A stretch of DNA of 64,000 nucleotides from Pseudomonas sp. ML2-2023-3 (lineage in GTDB: Bacteria > Pseudomonadota > Gammaproteobacteria > Pseudomonadales > Pseudomonadaceae). The translations under genes and the position numbers were made by a program. The notes beneath the pieces are model-generated. The model did no database searches. It saw only the letters and a list, made by a program, of their open reading frames with translations, and had not been told where the DNA came from. Positions 8,461 to 16,572 of the stretch are shown here, piece after piece; the stretch's first letter is position 1, and every line of letters starts with the position of its first letter. The stretch lies in contig NZ_CP146343.1 of assembly GCF_037055275.1 (NCBI RefSeq), positions 4,958,001-5,022,000 of the forward strand. The letters run 5' to 3'.

Positions 8461-9765
8461 TTAACGCGCTGCGACAACCTTGCCCCGGCACTCGCCGAAA
8501 CCAATGGAGGCATGACCTTCACGGGTGCAGCGGGCACGCAGGATGATTTCATCACCGTCCTCCAAAAATTTGCGCACCTCTCCCGAAGCCAGCTCGATCG
8601 GGAGTTTGCCGCCTTCGGTGATTTCCAGCAGGCTGCCCAGCTGCGAGCGGTCAGGGCCCGACAAAGTCCCCGAACCGAACAGGTCGCCTGACTGCAATTG
8701 GCACCCATTGACGCTGTGGTGAGCCACCAGCTGCGCAGCAGTCCAGTACATGTTCAGGCTATTGCTCAACCCCAGGCGATGGGCGGGCAGATTTTGCTGG
8801 CGCATCGACTCGGTCAACAACAGCACTTCAAGTTCAATATCCAGGGCACCACCGGCCTGGTCCTTGGGGTCAAGCAGATACGGCAACGGCTGCGGGTCAC
8901 CTTCAGGACGGGCCGGTTGCGCACGGCGGAACGGCTCCAGCGCTTCAGCCGTTACCACCCACGGCGAGATGCTGGTGATAAAGCTCTTGGACAGAAACGG
9001 GCCCAGCGGCTGGTATTCCCAGGCCTGGATATCCCGGGCCGACCAGTCGTTGAGCAAGCAGAAACCGGCGATGTGCTCGCCTGCTTCGCTGACAGGAATC
9101 GCGTCCCCCATCTCATTGCCCTGGCCAATCCAGATCCCCAGCTCCAGCTCATAGTCCAGGCGCGCGCATGGACCAAAGGTCGGTTCAGTCTGACCCGCTG
9201 GCAAGGTTTGCCCTTTTGGACGACGTACGTCGGCACCCGACGCACGAATGGTAGAGGCGCGGCCGTGATAGCCAATCGGCACATACTTATAGTTGGGCAG
9301 CAGCGGATTGTCGGGACGGAACAGTTTGCCGACATTTTTTGCGTGCTCGATACCGACATAAAAGTCGGTGTAGTCACCGATTCTGGCAGGCAGATGCAGC
9401 TGGCAATCCGCCGCCAACGGCAGCAGCTTTGCGCCTTGGGCTTCGATTTTCCCGCGCAGGGTGCTGCCTTCAACCAGCAGTTCAAGCAGGCGCTCGCGCA
9501 GGGCAACCCGGGCGCTGCGGCCCAACGCAAAATAGGCATTCAACGCCCCGCCCAACGAGGCTTCTACTGCAGCCTTCGCCTGGCCTTCGAACAGACCGGC
9601 CGCCAGTCCGGCTTCAAGGTCGAAAATGGAATCGCCAATGGCAACCCCGCTGCGCGCAGCAGATCCATCAATACTGAAAATGCCCATCGGTAAGTTTTGC
9701 AGCGGGAAGTCGCTGTGACCGTTGGCGGAGGCAATCCAGCTACGGGGGAAGGTGGACTGGGTCAT
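8461..9765 (-). CDS. fahA: Fumarylacetoacetase
   Basis: A 434-residue hydrolase that splits fumarylacetoacetate into fumarate and acetoacetate. The family's metal ligands can be placed in DYTDFYVGIEHA, YELELGIWIG and LNDWSARDIQAWE. The catalytic His is in the EHA context, and GRASTIRASG contributes to the active site. It starts three bases after hmgA ends and precedes maiA, which fits co-transcription. Length matches bacterial fumarylacetoacetases. Confidence 0.96.
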   Translation of the reverse strand: MTQSTFPRSWIASANGHSDFPLQNLPMGIFSIDGSAARSGVAIGDSIFDLEAGLAAGLFEGQAKAAVEASLGGALNAYFALGRSARVALRERLLELLVEGSTLRGKIEAQGAKLLPLAADCQLHLPARIGDYTDFYVGIEHAKNVGKLFRPDNPLLPNYKYVPIGYHGRASTIRASGADVRRPKGQTLPAGQTEPTFGPCARLDYELELGIWIGQGNEMGDAIPVSEAGEHIAGFCLLNDWSARDIQAWEYQPLGPFLSKSFITSISPWVVTAEALEPFRRAQPARPEGDPQPLPYLLDPKDQAGGALDIELEVLLLTESMRQQNLPAHRLGLSNSLNMYWTAAQLVAHHSVNGCQLQSGDLFGSGTLSGPDRSQLGSLLEITEGGKLPIELASGEVRKFLEDGDEIILRARCTREGHASIGFGECRGKVVAAR

Positions 9766-9768
9766 GGG

Positions 9769-11073
9769 TTATCTCCGATTCGGGGTGAAGGTTGCGGGCA
9801 AGGAGGCCCAGCAAGCGTCGTAGTTCGATTGCAGTTGCGGGCATTCAAGCGCAAACCGGCTGGGACGCAACACCTGGCTGGTCTCAAACATGAAGGCCAT
9901 GGTGTTGTCGATCTTGCTCGGTTGCAGCTCGGCCGCAATCGCTTTGGTACAGGTTTCGCCGTCCGGGCCGTGGGCGCTCATGCAGCTGTGCAGAGAGGCA
10001 CCTCCCGGCAAGAAGCCTTCGGCCTTGGCATCGTAGCTGCCCTGGATCAGGCCCATGAATTCGTTCATCAGGTTGCGGTGGAACCACGGTGGCCTGAAGG
10101 TGTTTTCAGCCACCATCCAGCGCGGCGGGAAAATCACGAAGTCCAGATTGGCCAGGCCAGGCACGCTGGTCGGCGAAGTCAGGACGGTAAAAATGGACGG
10201 ATCGGGATGGTCGAAGCTGACCGTGCCAATGGTATTGAAGCGGCGCAAGTCGTATTTGTAGGGCACGTTATTGCCATGCCACGCGACCACGTTCAGCGGC
10301 GAGTGATCCAGCTCGCAGCCCCACAGTTCGCCGAGAAATTTTTGCATCAGTGTCGTGCTGCCCTGGCCGTCTTCGTAATGGGCGACCGGCGCCAAGAAGT
10401 CGCGGGGGTTGGCCAGACCATTGCTGCCAATCGGCCCCAGGTCCGGGAGACGCAACGGCGCGCCGTGGTTTTCGGCGACATAGCCACGGGCCTGCGGGTC
10501 GAGTAACTCAACGCGAAACTTTAGTCCACGGGGGATGACCGCAATCTCCAAAGGCTCCAGGTCCAGACGCCCCAGCTCCGTGCAGATACGCAAGCGACCA
10601 TGCTCAGGCACCAGCAGCAACTCGCCGTCAGCATTGAAAAACACACGCTGCATCGAGGTGTTGGCACGGTAATGGTAAATGCTGATGCCCGAGGGTTTTT
10701 CCGCCCCGCTATTGGCCACCATGCCCACGAGGCCATCGATAAAGTCAGTGGCCTCGGCAGGGATTGGCAGCGGATTCCATCGCAAGCGATTAGGCGTTAC
10801 CGGGCCCAGTGGGCCGCCGGCCAATTGCCGCTCCAGCTTAACGAACGCAGGATGATTGGCGGACGGCTGGATGCGGTACATCCAGGTCCGCCGCGATTCG
10901 CTGCGGACCATGGTGAATGCAGTGCCGGACAACAATTCGGCGTACAGGCCGTACGGGGCTTTTTGCGGAGAGTTCTGACCGACCGGCAAGGCGCCGGGCA
11001 GTGCTTCGCTGCTGAATTCATTGCCAAACCCGGATTGATAGCCAAAGACTGGCGAAGACGCGTCGAGGTTCAT
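9769..11073 (-). CDS. hmgA: Homogentisate 1,2-dioxygenase
   Basis: A 434-residue Fe(II) cupin enzyme that opens the ring of homogentisate to maleylacetoacetate. The iron ligands known for the family fall in [18 protein letters not shown] (His, Glu) and [18 protein letters not shown] (His). First gene of the catabolic operon; an IclR-type regulator is divergent with a palindrome between. Loss of this enzyme in Pseudomonas gives brown pyomelanin from accumulated homogentisate. Full length, no damage seen. Confidence 0.97.
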   Translation of the reverse strand: MNLDASSPVFGYQSGFGNEFSSEALPGALPVGQNSPQKAPYGLYAELLSGTAFTMVRSESRRTWMYRIQPSANHPAFVKLERQLAGGPLGPVTPNRLRWNPLPIPAEATDFIDGLVGMVANSGAEKPSGISIYHYRANTSMQRVFFNADGELLLVPEHGRLRICTELGRLDLEPLEIAVIPRGLKFRVELLDPQARGYVAENHGAPLRLPDLGPIGSNGLANPRDFLAPVAHYEDGQGSTTLMQKFLGELWGCELDHSPLNVVAWHGNNVPYKYDLRRFNTIGTVSFDHPDPSIFTVLTSPTSVPGLANLDFVIFPPRWMVAENTFRPPWFHRNLMNEFMGLIQGSYDAKAEGFLPGGASLHSCMSAHGPDGETCTKAIAAELQPSKIDNTMAFMFETSQVLRPSRFALECPQLQSNYDACWASLPATFTPNRR

Positions 11074-11156
11074 GGAGCCTCCAGAGTGGAGAAGACAGTG
11101 GACTGCGCATTGCTGTGAGACAACCTGCGCGTCGCTGCGTTATTTTTATCGTAATT

Positions 11157-11178
11157 CAATTACGCATAACGTAATTTG
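11157..11178. promoter_or_regulatory. Putative HmgR operator in the hmgA-hmgR gap
   Basis: A near-perfect palindrome CAATTACG-CATAA-CGTAATTTG lies mid-way in the 164-bp divergent region. An extra CGTAATT copy sits just to its left (11150-11156). IclR-type HmgR is known to repress the homogentisate operon until homogentisate binds, so this is the natural candidate site. Confidence 0.6.
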
Positions 11179-11237
11179 ATTGGTATTAAGCGTCAAGCTA
11201 TAAAGACGCCCATTCGTCCCGAGATATAAGCATCACC

Positions 11238-12032
11238 ATGGAAAAGCCCCGTAGCAGCAATGACAGTGCCGGCAAACAAAAAGTGCGTTCGGCCGAGGTC
11301 GGCACAGACATCCTCAAGGCCCTGGCCGAGCTGTCACCCTCGACCTCGCTGTCGCGCCTGGCCGAACACGTGCAGATGCCCGCCAGCAAGGTGCATCGCT
11401 ATTTACAGGCGCTTATTGCCAGCGGGTTTGCCGAGCAGAATATCGCCACCAACCATTACGGCCTGGGGCGTGAGGCGTTACGAGTGGGCCTGGCCGCGCT
11501 CAACAGCATGGATGTGCTAAAGGTCGCCGCCCTGCCCCTGGCCGAGTTGCGTGATGACTTGAACGAAACCTGCTTTCTGGCCGTGTGGGGCAATCAGGGG
11601 GCCACGGTGGTGCATATTGAACCGGCGGTGCGGGCAATCACGGTGGTCACTCAGCTAGGCTCGGTTTTACCGCTGCTGAGTTCATCCACGGGGCTGGTGT
11701 TCAACGCCTTTTTGCCGGACCGCGAAACCGCCGATTTGCGCGAACTGGAATTAAAAACCGATCTGGTTCACCCGCTGGAAAAACCCGAGGCCTATACCCG
11801 GCTCTGTGAGCACATCCGTCAGCGTGGCTTGCACTTTGTGCATGGCTTGCTGATGCCCGGTGTTGATGCGCTGTCGGCCCCGGTATTCGACGCTACCGGC
11901 AAGGTTGCCGGCGTACTGACCGTGGTTGGCCCCACATCACTGTTCCACGCCGATGAAAACGGGCCGGCAGCCAAGCGTTTGCTGGCTGCCAGCCAGGCCA
12001 TCAGTTGGCGAATGGGCTATCAGCCGGGCTGA
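11238..12032 (+). CDS. hmgR: IclR-family regulator of the homogentisate operon
   Basis: A 264-residue IclR regulator: winged HTH at about residues 18-75 (ILKALAELSPSTSLSRLAEHVQMPASKVHRYLQ) and an effector domain at about 90-260 (ETCFLAVWGNQGATVVHIEP, VLPLLSSSTGLVFNAFLP). It is divergent from hmgA, which matches the known hmgR arrangement in P. putida. Identity as HmgR is by position and family; homogentisate would be the inducer. Confidence 0.88.
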   Translation: MEKPRSSNDSAGKQKVRSAEVGTDILKALAELSPSTSLSRLAEHVQMPASKVHRYLQALIASGFAEQNIATNHYGLGREALRVGLAALNSMDVLKVAALPLAELRDDLNETCFLAVWGNQGATVVHIEPAVRAITVVTQLGSVLPLLSSSTGLVFNAFLPDRETADLRELELKTDLVHPLEKPEAYTRLCEHIRQRGLHFVHGLLMPGVDALSAPVFDATGKVAGVLTVVGPTSLFHADENGPAAKRLLAASQAISWRMGYQPG

Positions 12033-12044
12033 CGATCAGCGACG

Positions 12045-12419
12045 TCAAACCATCCATTTGTATTTGGCTTCATCGAGCAGGTCTCTCATCAGTTGTTCGA
12101 TGTCCTCGATGGCAAACTGATGCATTCGGTGGCTGTCCTGGAACGTCCAGGGTTTAGAGAACACGCCTGTTTCCCAGTCGTTGTGCAACTGGACCGTGCC
12201 CCACTCCAGCGTGTCCATGCCAAGGCCCTGCAGGTCCTGGTTAAAGGTCAATGTCAGGTCAACGATGTTGTTGACCGTGTTGATGTAAATGTTTTCGCAA
12301 TCTATTGCATGGTGCAGCAACTGCTCATTCAGAAACGAGCGTACCCGCTCGAGCACTTCCGGGCTCGGCTTGAGGGTGAAGCTTGCAGCATCGAACACGC
12401 GCTTATCCATATCGCTCAT
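12045..12419 (-). CDS. Hypothetical protein, 124 residues, no recognised family
   Basis: I do not recognise this protein. It begins MSDMDKRVFDAASFTLKPSP, has no signal peptide or membrane segment, and is acidic with many aromatic residues in the second half (LEWGTVQLHNDWETGVFSKPWTFQDSHRMHQF). A start at 12419 is set by AGGAGG six bases upstream. The reading frame continues upstream but without a better site. It is convergent with hmgR (12 bases apart) and does not belong to that operon. Confidence 0.65.
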   Translation of the reverse strand: MSDMDKRVFDAASFTLKPSPEVLERVRSFLNEQLLHHAIDCENIYINTVNNIVDLTLTFNQDLQGLGMDTLEWGTVQLHNDWETGVFSKPWTFQDSHRMHQFAIEDIEQLMRDLLDEAKYKWMV

Positions 12420-12772
12420 GATGAACCTCCTGTCATTGCTCCCGGCCTGTGCAGCCTCGTGCTGCATCAGATCAGCCGGGAGAAATCATGTGAAAGCGCA
12501 TTCAACACGGCCAATATGCAGGGCATGAAGTACATAGTTATCACGCCCTCATCAGATATATAACCCTCTGAGCTACCGCACTTTTTTGCTCCACCACTGT
12601 TGTCGAAGCTGTAAAAGAGATTGTCGTAAAGCGGCCTTACTCCGCAGCGGGCAAGTCCTTATTCTTGTCGAACTTTCCAGCACGGACACACGTCCAACGC
12701 ATCGAGTCGCATCGACTCTGCACCCGATTTACCCTGACGTTGATTTGTAGCTCCTTGATGAACGTCTTCCTT
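12420..12772. other. Gene-free stretch leading to an orphan terminator
   Basis: No open frame with coding character was found here on either strand. It holds a weak -10-like TATATAA at 12557-12563 and then about 210 bases of structured-looking sequence ending in a canonical plus-strand terminator. A small RNA is possible but no known RNA family was recognised. Confidence 0.4.
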
Positions 12773-12799
12773 GGCCGCTGTTTTCAGCGGCCTTTTTTA
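12773..12799 (+). terminator. Orphan rho-independent terminator
   Basis: Stem GGCCGCTG / CAGCGGCC with a TTTT loop and a following run of six T on the plus strand. No plus-strand gene precedes it within 700 bases. On the minus strand, downstream of lrgB, the stem has no T-tail, so it does not look like the lrgB terminator. Confidence 0.8.
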
Positions 12800-12829
12800 T
12801 GCCCGCAGATTGTGTGGCAACGGTAAAAG

Positions 12830-13516
12830 CTAAAACACCATCGCCAGCAGCGGCGCGGCGAACAGGTTAAGAATGCCGGTCAACACCATCACCAGCCCTG
12901 CCACCGAACCTTCTTCGCTCCCCACTTCCCGGGCGCGGCTCACGCCCGCCCCATGGGCACCGATACCGAACAGCGCACCCCGTGCCAGACTGCTGCGCAG
13001 CGGCAACCACTTGAGCAGGATGCCGCCCAGCAATGCGCCAAATACTCCGGTAAACATCACAAACACAGCCGTCAGTTCCGGTACGCCACCCAAACCCTGG
13101 GCCAGCGGCATGGCAAACGGGGTGGTGATGGAGCGCGGCACCAATGACATGGTGAGTTCAGTGTCGAGTGACAGCGCCCTGGCCAGCCAGAATGAACTGC
13201 CGATGGACGCTGCGCTGCCTGCCAGCATGCCCAGCAGCAAAGCCACCCAATGCCGGGCCAGCAACCTGCGCTGCTGCCAGATAGGCACAGCGAAGGCGAC
13301 CGTCACAGGCCCCAACACCAGCATCAGCCAATGGGTGTTGCTGGAGTACTCGGCATAGGCGGTGTGTAACGGGACGGCCACGGCAAGCAGCAAGGCAGGT
13401 ACCAGAATCAGCGGTGACAGCAGATAGCGGCCGGCGCGCTGATACAACCAGCGGCTAAAACCGTAGGTGCCCAGAGTGAACAACAGCCAGAACATGGGCA
13501 TCAGTTCAAACTTCAT
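12830..13516 (-). CDS. LrgB/CidB-family membrane protein
   Basis: A 228-residue membrane protein with about seven hydrophobic segments and the LrgB signature SLVPRSITTPFAMPLAQGLGG and GALFGIGAHGAGVSRA. The family is linked to murein hydrolase export, programmed lysis and, in plants, glycolate transport. A start at 13516 is set by GGAGAG six bases upstream and overlaps the stop of the lrgA-like gene by 11 bases, so the two are coupled. Whether it is closer to LrgB or CidB cannot be told from sequence alone. Confidence 0.87.
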   Translation of the reverse strand: MKFELMPMFWLLFTLGTYGFSRWLYQRAGRYLLSPLILVPALLLAVAVPLHTAYAEYSSNTHWLMLVLGPVTVAFAVPIWQQRRLLARHWVALLLGMLAGSAASIGSSFWLARALSLDTELTMSLVPRSITTPFAMPLAQGLGGVPELTAVFVMFTGVFGALLGGILLKWLPLRSSLARGALFGIGAHGAGVSRAREVGSEEGSVAGLVMVLTGILNLFAAPLLAMVF

Positions 13517-13892
13517 GGCGCACTCTCCAACGGCATACCGCCTCAACGGTAAACGCCGTCACAACCATCACCAGCAGGGTGCTGACGCCAATCACCAGCA
13601 GGATGCGCCAGCCGTCATCACGCATGATCACGCCGTAGTCGAGCAGGCTCATCAGCGCGGGAATAAAAAACAACAGCATTTCAGTCATCAACACGCCGGC
13701 CCCCAGTTGCAGGGTCGCAGGCTTGACCCAGCCCAGGGCAAACGCCAACAGCAACAGCGCCATGCCCACGACACCCCCCGGTATTGGCAAGTGCCACCAG
13801 GCCGCGAGCTGGCAGCCCAAGAAGTAGAGCGCCAACAACACCGCCAGCTCACTGATCAGCCGACCCAAGCGTTTTACATCAAAGCGTTTCAT
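13506..13892 (-). CDS. CidA/LrgA-family holin-like protein
   Basis: A 128-residue protein with four hydrophobic segments (about 15-32, 38-58, 65-88, 94-116). The family motif IPGGVVGMALLLLAFALGWVKP lies near the middle, followed by EMLLFFIPALMSLLDY. First gene of a two-gene unit with the LrgB-type protein, divergent from a LysR regulator, as in cidABR/lrgAB systems. It is thought to act as a holin-like or transport partner in the inner membrane. Confidence 0.87.
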   Translation of the reverse strand: MKRFDVKRLGRLISELAVLLALYFLGCQLAAWWHLPIPGGVVGMALLLLAFALGWVKPATLQLGAGVLMTEMLLFFIPALMSLLDYGVIMRDDGWRILLVIGVSTLLVMVVTAFTVEAVCRWRVRHEV

Positions 13893-13938
13893 GATCTTTC
13901 CATTCCTGACAAGCCATCAGTCTAAAGAGCCTGCTACC

Positions 13939-13984
13939 ATCCCAAAAACGAATTGTCAGACTTATAGCCATTCCAAAACGGAAT
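13939..13984. promoter_or_regulatory. Two LysR-type operator sites between the cid/lrg pair and its regulator
   Basis: A perfect inverted repeat ATTCC-AAAAC-GGAAT (13970-13984) has the T-N11-A form of LysR sites. A weaker copy, ATCCCAAAAACGAAT, matching 12 of 15 bases, lies at 13939-13953, 31 bases away, or about three helical turns. Spacing on one face of the helix fits a LysR tetramer. Confidence 0.65.
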
Positions 13985-13991
13985 CACGACG

Positions 13992-14888
13992 ATGGAATTC
14001 AAACACCTGCGCACTTTTATTGAAGTTGCACGCCTGGGCGGCTTCACCCAGGCCGCCAGCGGCCTGCATATCAGCCAGTCGGCGGTCAGCAAGCAGGTGG
14101 CACAGCTCGAGCACAGCCTGGGCACGCCCCTGTTCGATCGCCTGGGCTCACACGTCAGGCTGACGGCTGCGGGGACGGTGGTGCTACAGCGAGCCGAGGA
14201 CATGCTGCGTTTGCACAACGAGTTGCTGAGCGAACTGGACGATTTGAGCCATCTGACCCGGGGCGAGCTGCGAGTTGGCCTGCCATTGCTGGGCAGCAAT
14301 ACGCTGTTTGCCGGGTTATTTGCCGAATACCGGCGACGTTATCCGAATATTCAGGTGCAGTTGTTGGAAGAAGGCAGCTTGAATATTGAAAAGGCGGTTT
14401 TGAGCGGCGAGCTGGAACTGGGCGGTAGCTTGACGCCGAAGAATCCCGCTTTTGCTTATCTGCCCTTTTGTGACGAGCCTCTGGACGTTTTGATCCCGGT
14501 AGATCACCCGCTGGCAGAAGGCCCCAGCGTGCGCCTTGAACAATTGGCCGATACTCCTTTTTTGCTCTATCAGCGCAGTTTTGTGCTCAACGATCGCGTG
14601 CTCAAGGCCTGCCAGCAAGCGGGCTTTACCCCCATCGAAGGCGGACGCAGTGGGCAGGCGGATTTTTTGGTGGCACTGGTGGCCGCAGGCCAGGGCGTGG
14701 TATTGCTGCCCAGCGTGGTTGCCCGCGGGCTGGTGCGCCCCGGCGTGGTGCGGGTAAAGCTGCTGGCACCGGACTATTTGCGCTGGGATATCGCGTTCAT
14801 CTGGCGCGACGGCGCGTATTTGTCACGGGCAGCCCAAGCCTGGCTTGAGCTGCTGCGTGAACGCCCGGTTATTGGCTCAGTGCTTTGA
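13992..14888 (+). CDS. LysR-family regulator, CidR-like
   Basis: A 298-residue LysR regulator with the usual N-terminal HTH (MEFKHLRTFIEVARLGGFTQAASGLHISQSAVSKQVAQLE) and a periplasmic-binding-like effector domain from about residue 90. It is divergent from the lrgA/lrgB-type pair across 99 bases that carry two LysR-like sites. Control of that pair is therefore likely. CidR of other bacteria responds to acetate or overflow metabolism; whether this one does is inference. Its end overlaps the convergent flavodoxin gene by 20 bases. Confidence 0.83.
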   Translation: MEFKHLRTFIEVARLGGFTQAASGLHISQSAVSKQVAQLEHSLGTPLFDRLGSHVRLTAAGTVVLQRAEDMLRLHNELLSELDDLSHLTRGELRVGLPLLGSNTLFAGLFAEYRRRYPNIQVQLLEEGSLNIEKAVLSGELELGGSLTPKNPAFAYLPFCDEPLDVLIPVDHPLAEGPSVRLEQLADTPFLLYQRSFVLNDRVLKACQQAGFTPIEGGRSGQADFLVALVAAGQGVVLLPSVVARGLVRPGVVRVKLLAPDYLRWDIAFIWRDGAYLSRAAQAWLELLRERPVIGSVL

Positions 14889-15324
14889 TCAAGTCTGCAA
14901 TCCAGGGCTCGGAGTCTTCCTCTGGCGTCACCGTGACACTGGAATCCAGGCGCAGCATCGGCAGTACTTCGCCCACGCCAAGCTCGGCAAACAGTTCGCG
15001 CAGTTGCTCGCCACCGCCACAGAACGTATCGCCGTAGCTCTCGTCACCCAAGGCGATCACGGCACCGGGCAAACCGCGCCAGGCGGCTGGCAGCTGGTCA
15101 CGAATGGCGCTGTACAACGCCACAAGATTGTCGGGCAGCTCGCCCATGCCCGTGGTCGAGGTCACGGCCAACAAAGCTTCAGGGCCGAACGCCTGGAGAT
15201 CGGCAAGGGTGGCGCGGGAATTGAGAAACACCTCAAAACCGGCATCAGTGAGCAGTTGCTTGGCATTACGGGCGACTTCTTCAGCAGTGCCGTACACCGA
15301 GCCGCAAAGGATGGCGACTTTCAT
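14869..15324 (-). CDS. Flavodoxin (MioC-like)
   Basis: A 151-residue single-domain flavodoxin. It has the FMN phosphate loop GSVYGTAEEVAR at residues 8-19, a TSTTGMGELPDN flavin loop and ALGDESYGDTFCGGG near residue 92. Length and lack of extra domains match MioC/YqcA-type long-chain flavodoxins. The ATG at 15324 is preferred over the adjoining TTG. It would act as a low-potential electron carrier in the cytoplasm; the partner is not visible. Divergent from the LOV photoreceptor gene. Confidence 0.85.
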   Translation of the reverse strand: MKVAILCGSVYGTAEEVARNAKQLLTDAGFEVFLNSRATLADLQAFGPEALLAVTSTTGMGELPDNLVALYSAIRDQLPAAWRGLPGAVIALGDESYGDTFCGGGEQLRELFAELGVGEVLPMLRLDSSVTVTPEEDSEPWIADLIKALSQ

Positions 15325-15434
15325 CAATCTGATCCTGTAACTGACTAAAAGGCTGGGATATTAACAGGTGCGACACAGCTCTCGTACCTATGCCTTAAGA
15401 TGCAGCAATCTGTTCGACTAAAGAGAATTGCACG

Positions 15435-15902
15435 ATGATCAACGCCCGCTTGTTGCAGCGCATGGTAGACGCGTCCCAGGACGGCATTGTGGTGGCCGAA
15501 CAAGAAGGCGAAGACAACATTCTGATTTATGTTAACGATGCGTTTGAGGCCCTCACCGGCTACAGCCGCGACGACATCCTGTATCAGGACTGCCGTTTTT
15601 TGCAGGCTGGCGACCGCGACCAGCGTGGCCTGCAGTTGATCCGCGAAGCCATTGCCAGCGGGCAGCCGACTCGCCAGGTGCTACGCAACTATCGCAAGGA
15701 CGGCACGCACTTCTGGAATGAGCTGTCGATAACGCCGGTGTTCAACGAGAACGACAAGCTGACCTACTTTATTGGCGTGCAGAAAGATGTCACCCAGCAC
15801 GTCAAGGCCGAACAGCGTGTCGCGCAGCTCGAAGCCCAGCTGGCTGCTGTCCAGGCCGAGTTGCAGGCACTCAAGGCGACGAGCGGATCAAACAAAACGT
15901 AA
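15435..15902 (+). CDS. Short LOV blue-light photoreceptor (PAS domain)
   Basis: A 155-residue protein consisting of a LOV-type PAS core (residues about 17-120) with N- and C-terminal helices and no output domain. The photoactive cysteine is C53 in DILYQDCRFLQ, and the flavin-contacting stretches NYRKDGTHFWNELSITPV and YFIGVQKDVT are intact. It closely resembles what I recall of the short PpSB1-LOV protein of P. putida. The C-terminal helix (AEQRVAQLEAQLAAVQAELQ) is a likely coiled coil for dimerisation. Signalling must go through protein partners, and a LitR-like regulator is nearby. Confidence 0.92.
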   Translation: MINARLLQRMVDASQDGIVVAEQEGEDNILIYVNDAFEALTGYSRDDILYQDCRFLQAGDRDQRGLQLIREAIASGQPTRQVLRNYRKDGTHFWNELSITPVFNENDKLTYFIGVQKDVTQHVKAEQRVAQLEAQLAAVQAELQALKATSGSNKT

Positions 15903-15960
15903 AAAAAGCGGTCTGATAATCGCAATGACGATTTTTCTGACCTTTTTTTGAGCCCCATCC

Positions 15961-16566
15961 ATGTCTCACGATGCCCTTTTGACTCAGGACGAGCTGGATT
16001 TCATCCGAACGATGCACCAAAACCCGCTGCTCAATACGCGGGATGCGTCGTCCAGCCTGACGGTCAACGGTGTGTCGCAAATCCGTGATCTGCTGACACG
16101 CCTGGCGGCCCATGAACAGGTCACCATCCTGGCGCAATTCGCCAACCAGCAAATGAGCTTTCCACTGCGTCTGGTTGAAGACGAGTTCCATGCCCAGCAT
16201 CTTCAACTCGGAACGCCGAGCATCTTCGAGGACGGGCCCAAATCCCGCCCCTGGCGCCTCACCTTGGCAGAACCGGTCCCCCTGGAAAACATCAGGGGCA
16301 AAGCCGGTCACCTGTGGGTCACCGAACTTTCGTTCAAAGGGATGCTGGTTGAAATGCGTCACGACAGCGAGCCACCCCGCCAGTTTGCACAGTGGTTCAG
16401 CCCAGGCGGCCATGAGCGCATTGCCCTGCGCGGCACCCTTGAACGTAAAACCGAACTGGGCCTTTACGCCTACCAGCTCAGTCAGCGTAACAAGGGCGAG
16501 ACTGAACGCCTGCGCCAATACATCTTGCAGCAACACCGCCTGACGCACCCAAGCCTGCACGGCTGA
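15961..16566 (+). CDS. PilZ-like protein with a FliM-like N-terminal motif (tentative)
   Basis: A 201-residue cytoplasmic protein I cannot assign firmly. The first 16 residues (DALLTQDELDFI) resemble the LSQxEIDALL CheY-binding motif at the start of FliM. Residues about 45-175 look like a YcgR/PilZ arrangement: a beta-rich region with ILAQFANQQMSFPLRLVE, then VTELSFKGMLVEM, which is close to the PilZ D/NxSxxG motif but with Glu in place of Asp/Asn. No RxxxR c-di-GMP motif was found, so nucleotide binding is doubtful. It follows the LOV gene by 58 bases on the same strand. Confidence 0.5.
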   Translation: MSHDALLTQDELDFIRTMHQNPLLNTRDASSSLTVNGVSQIRDLLTRLAAHEQVTILAQFANQQMSFPLRLVEDEFHAQHLQLGTPSIFEDGPKSRPWRLTLAEPVPLENIRGKAGHLWVTELSFKGMLVEMRHDSEPPRQFAQWFSPGGHERIALRGTLERKTELGLYAYQLSQRNKGETERLRQYILQQHRLTHPSLHG

Positions 16567-16572
16567 TCTCGA

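Noticed and set aside
12773..12799. Terminator of lrgB
   Set aside because: The T-run lies on the plus-strand side; on the minus strand the stem is followed by AAGGAAG.
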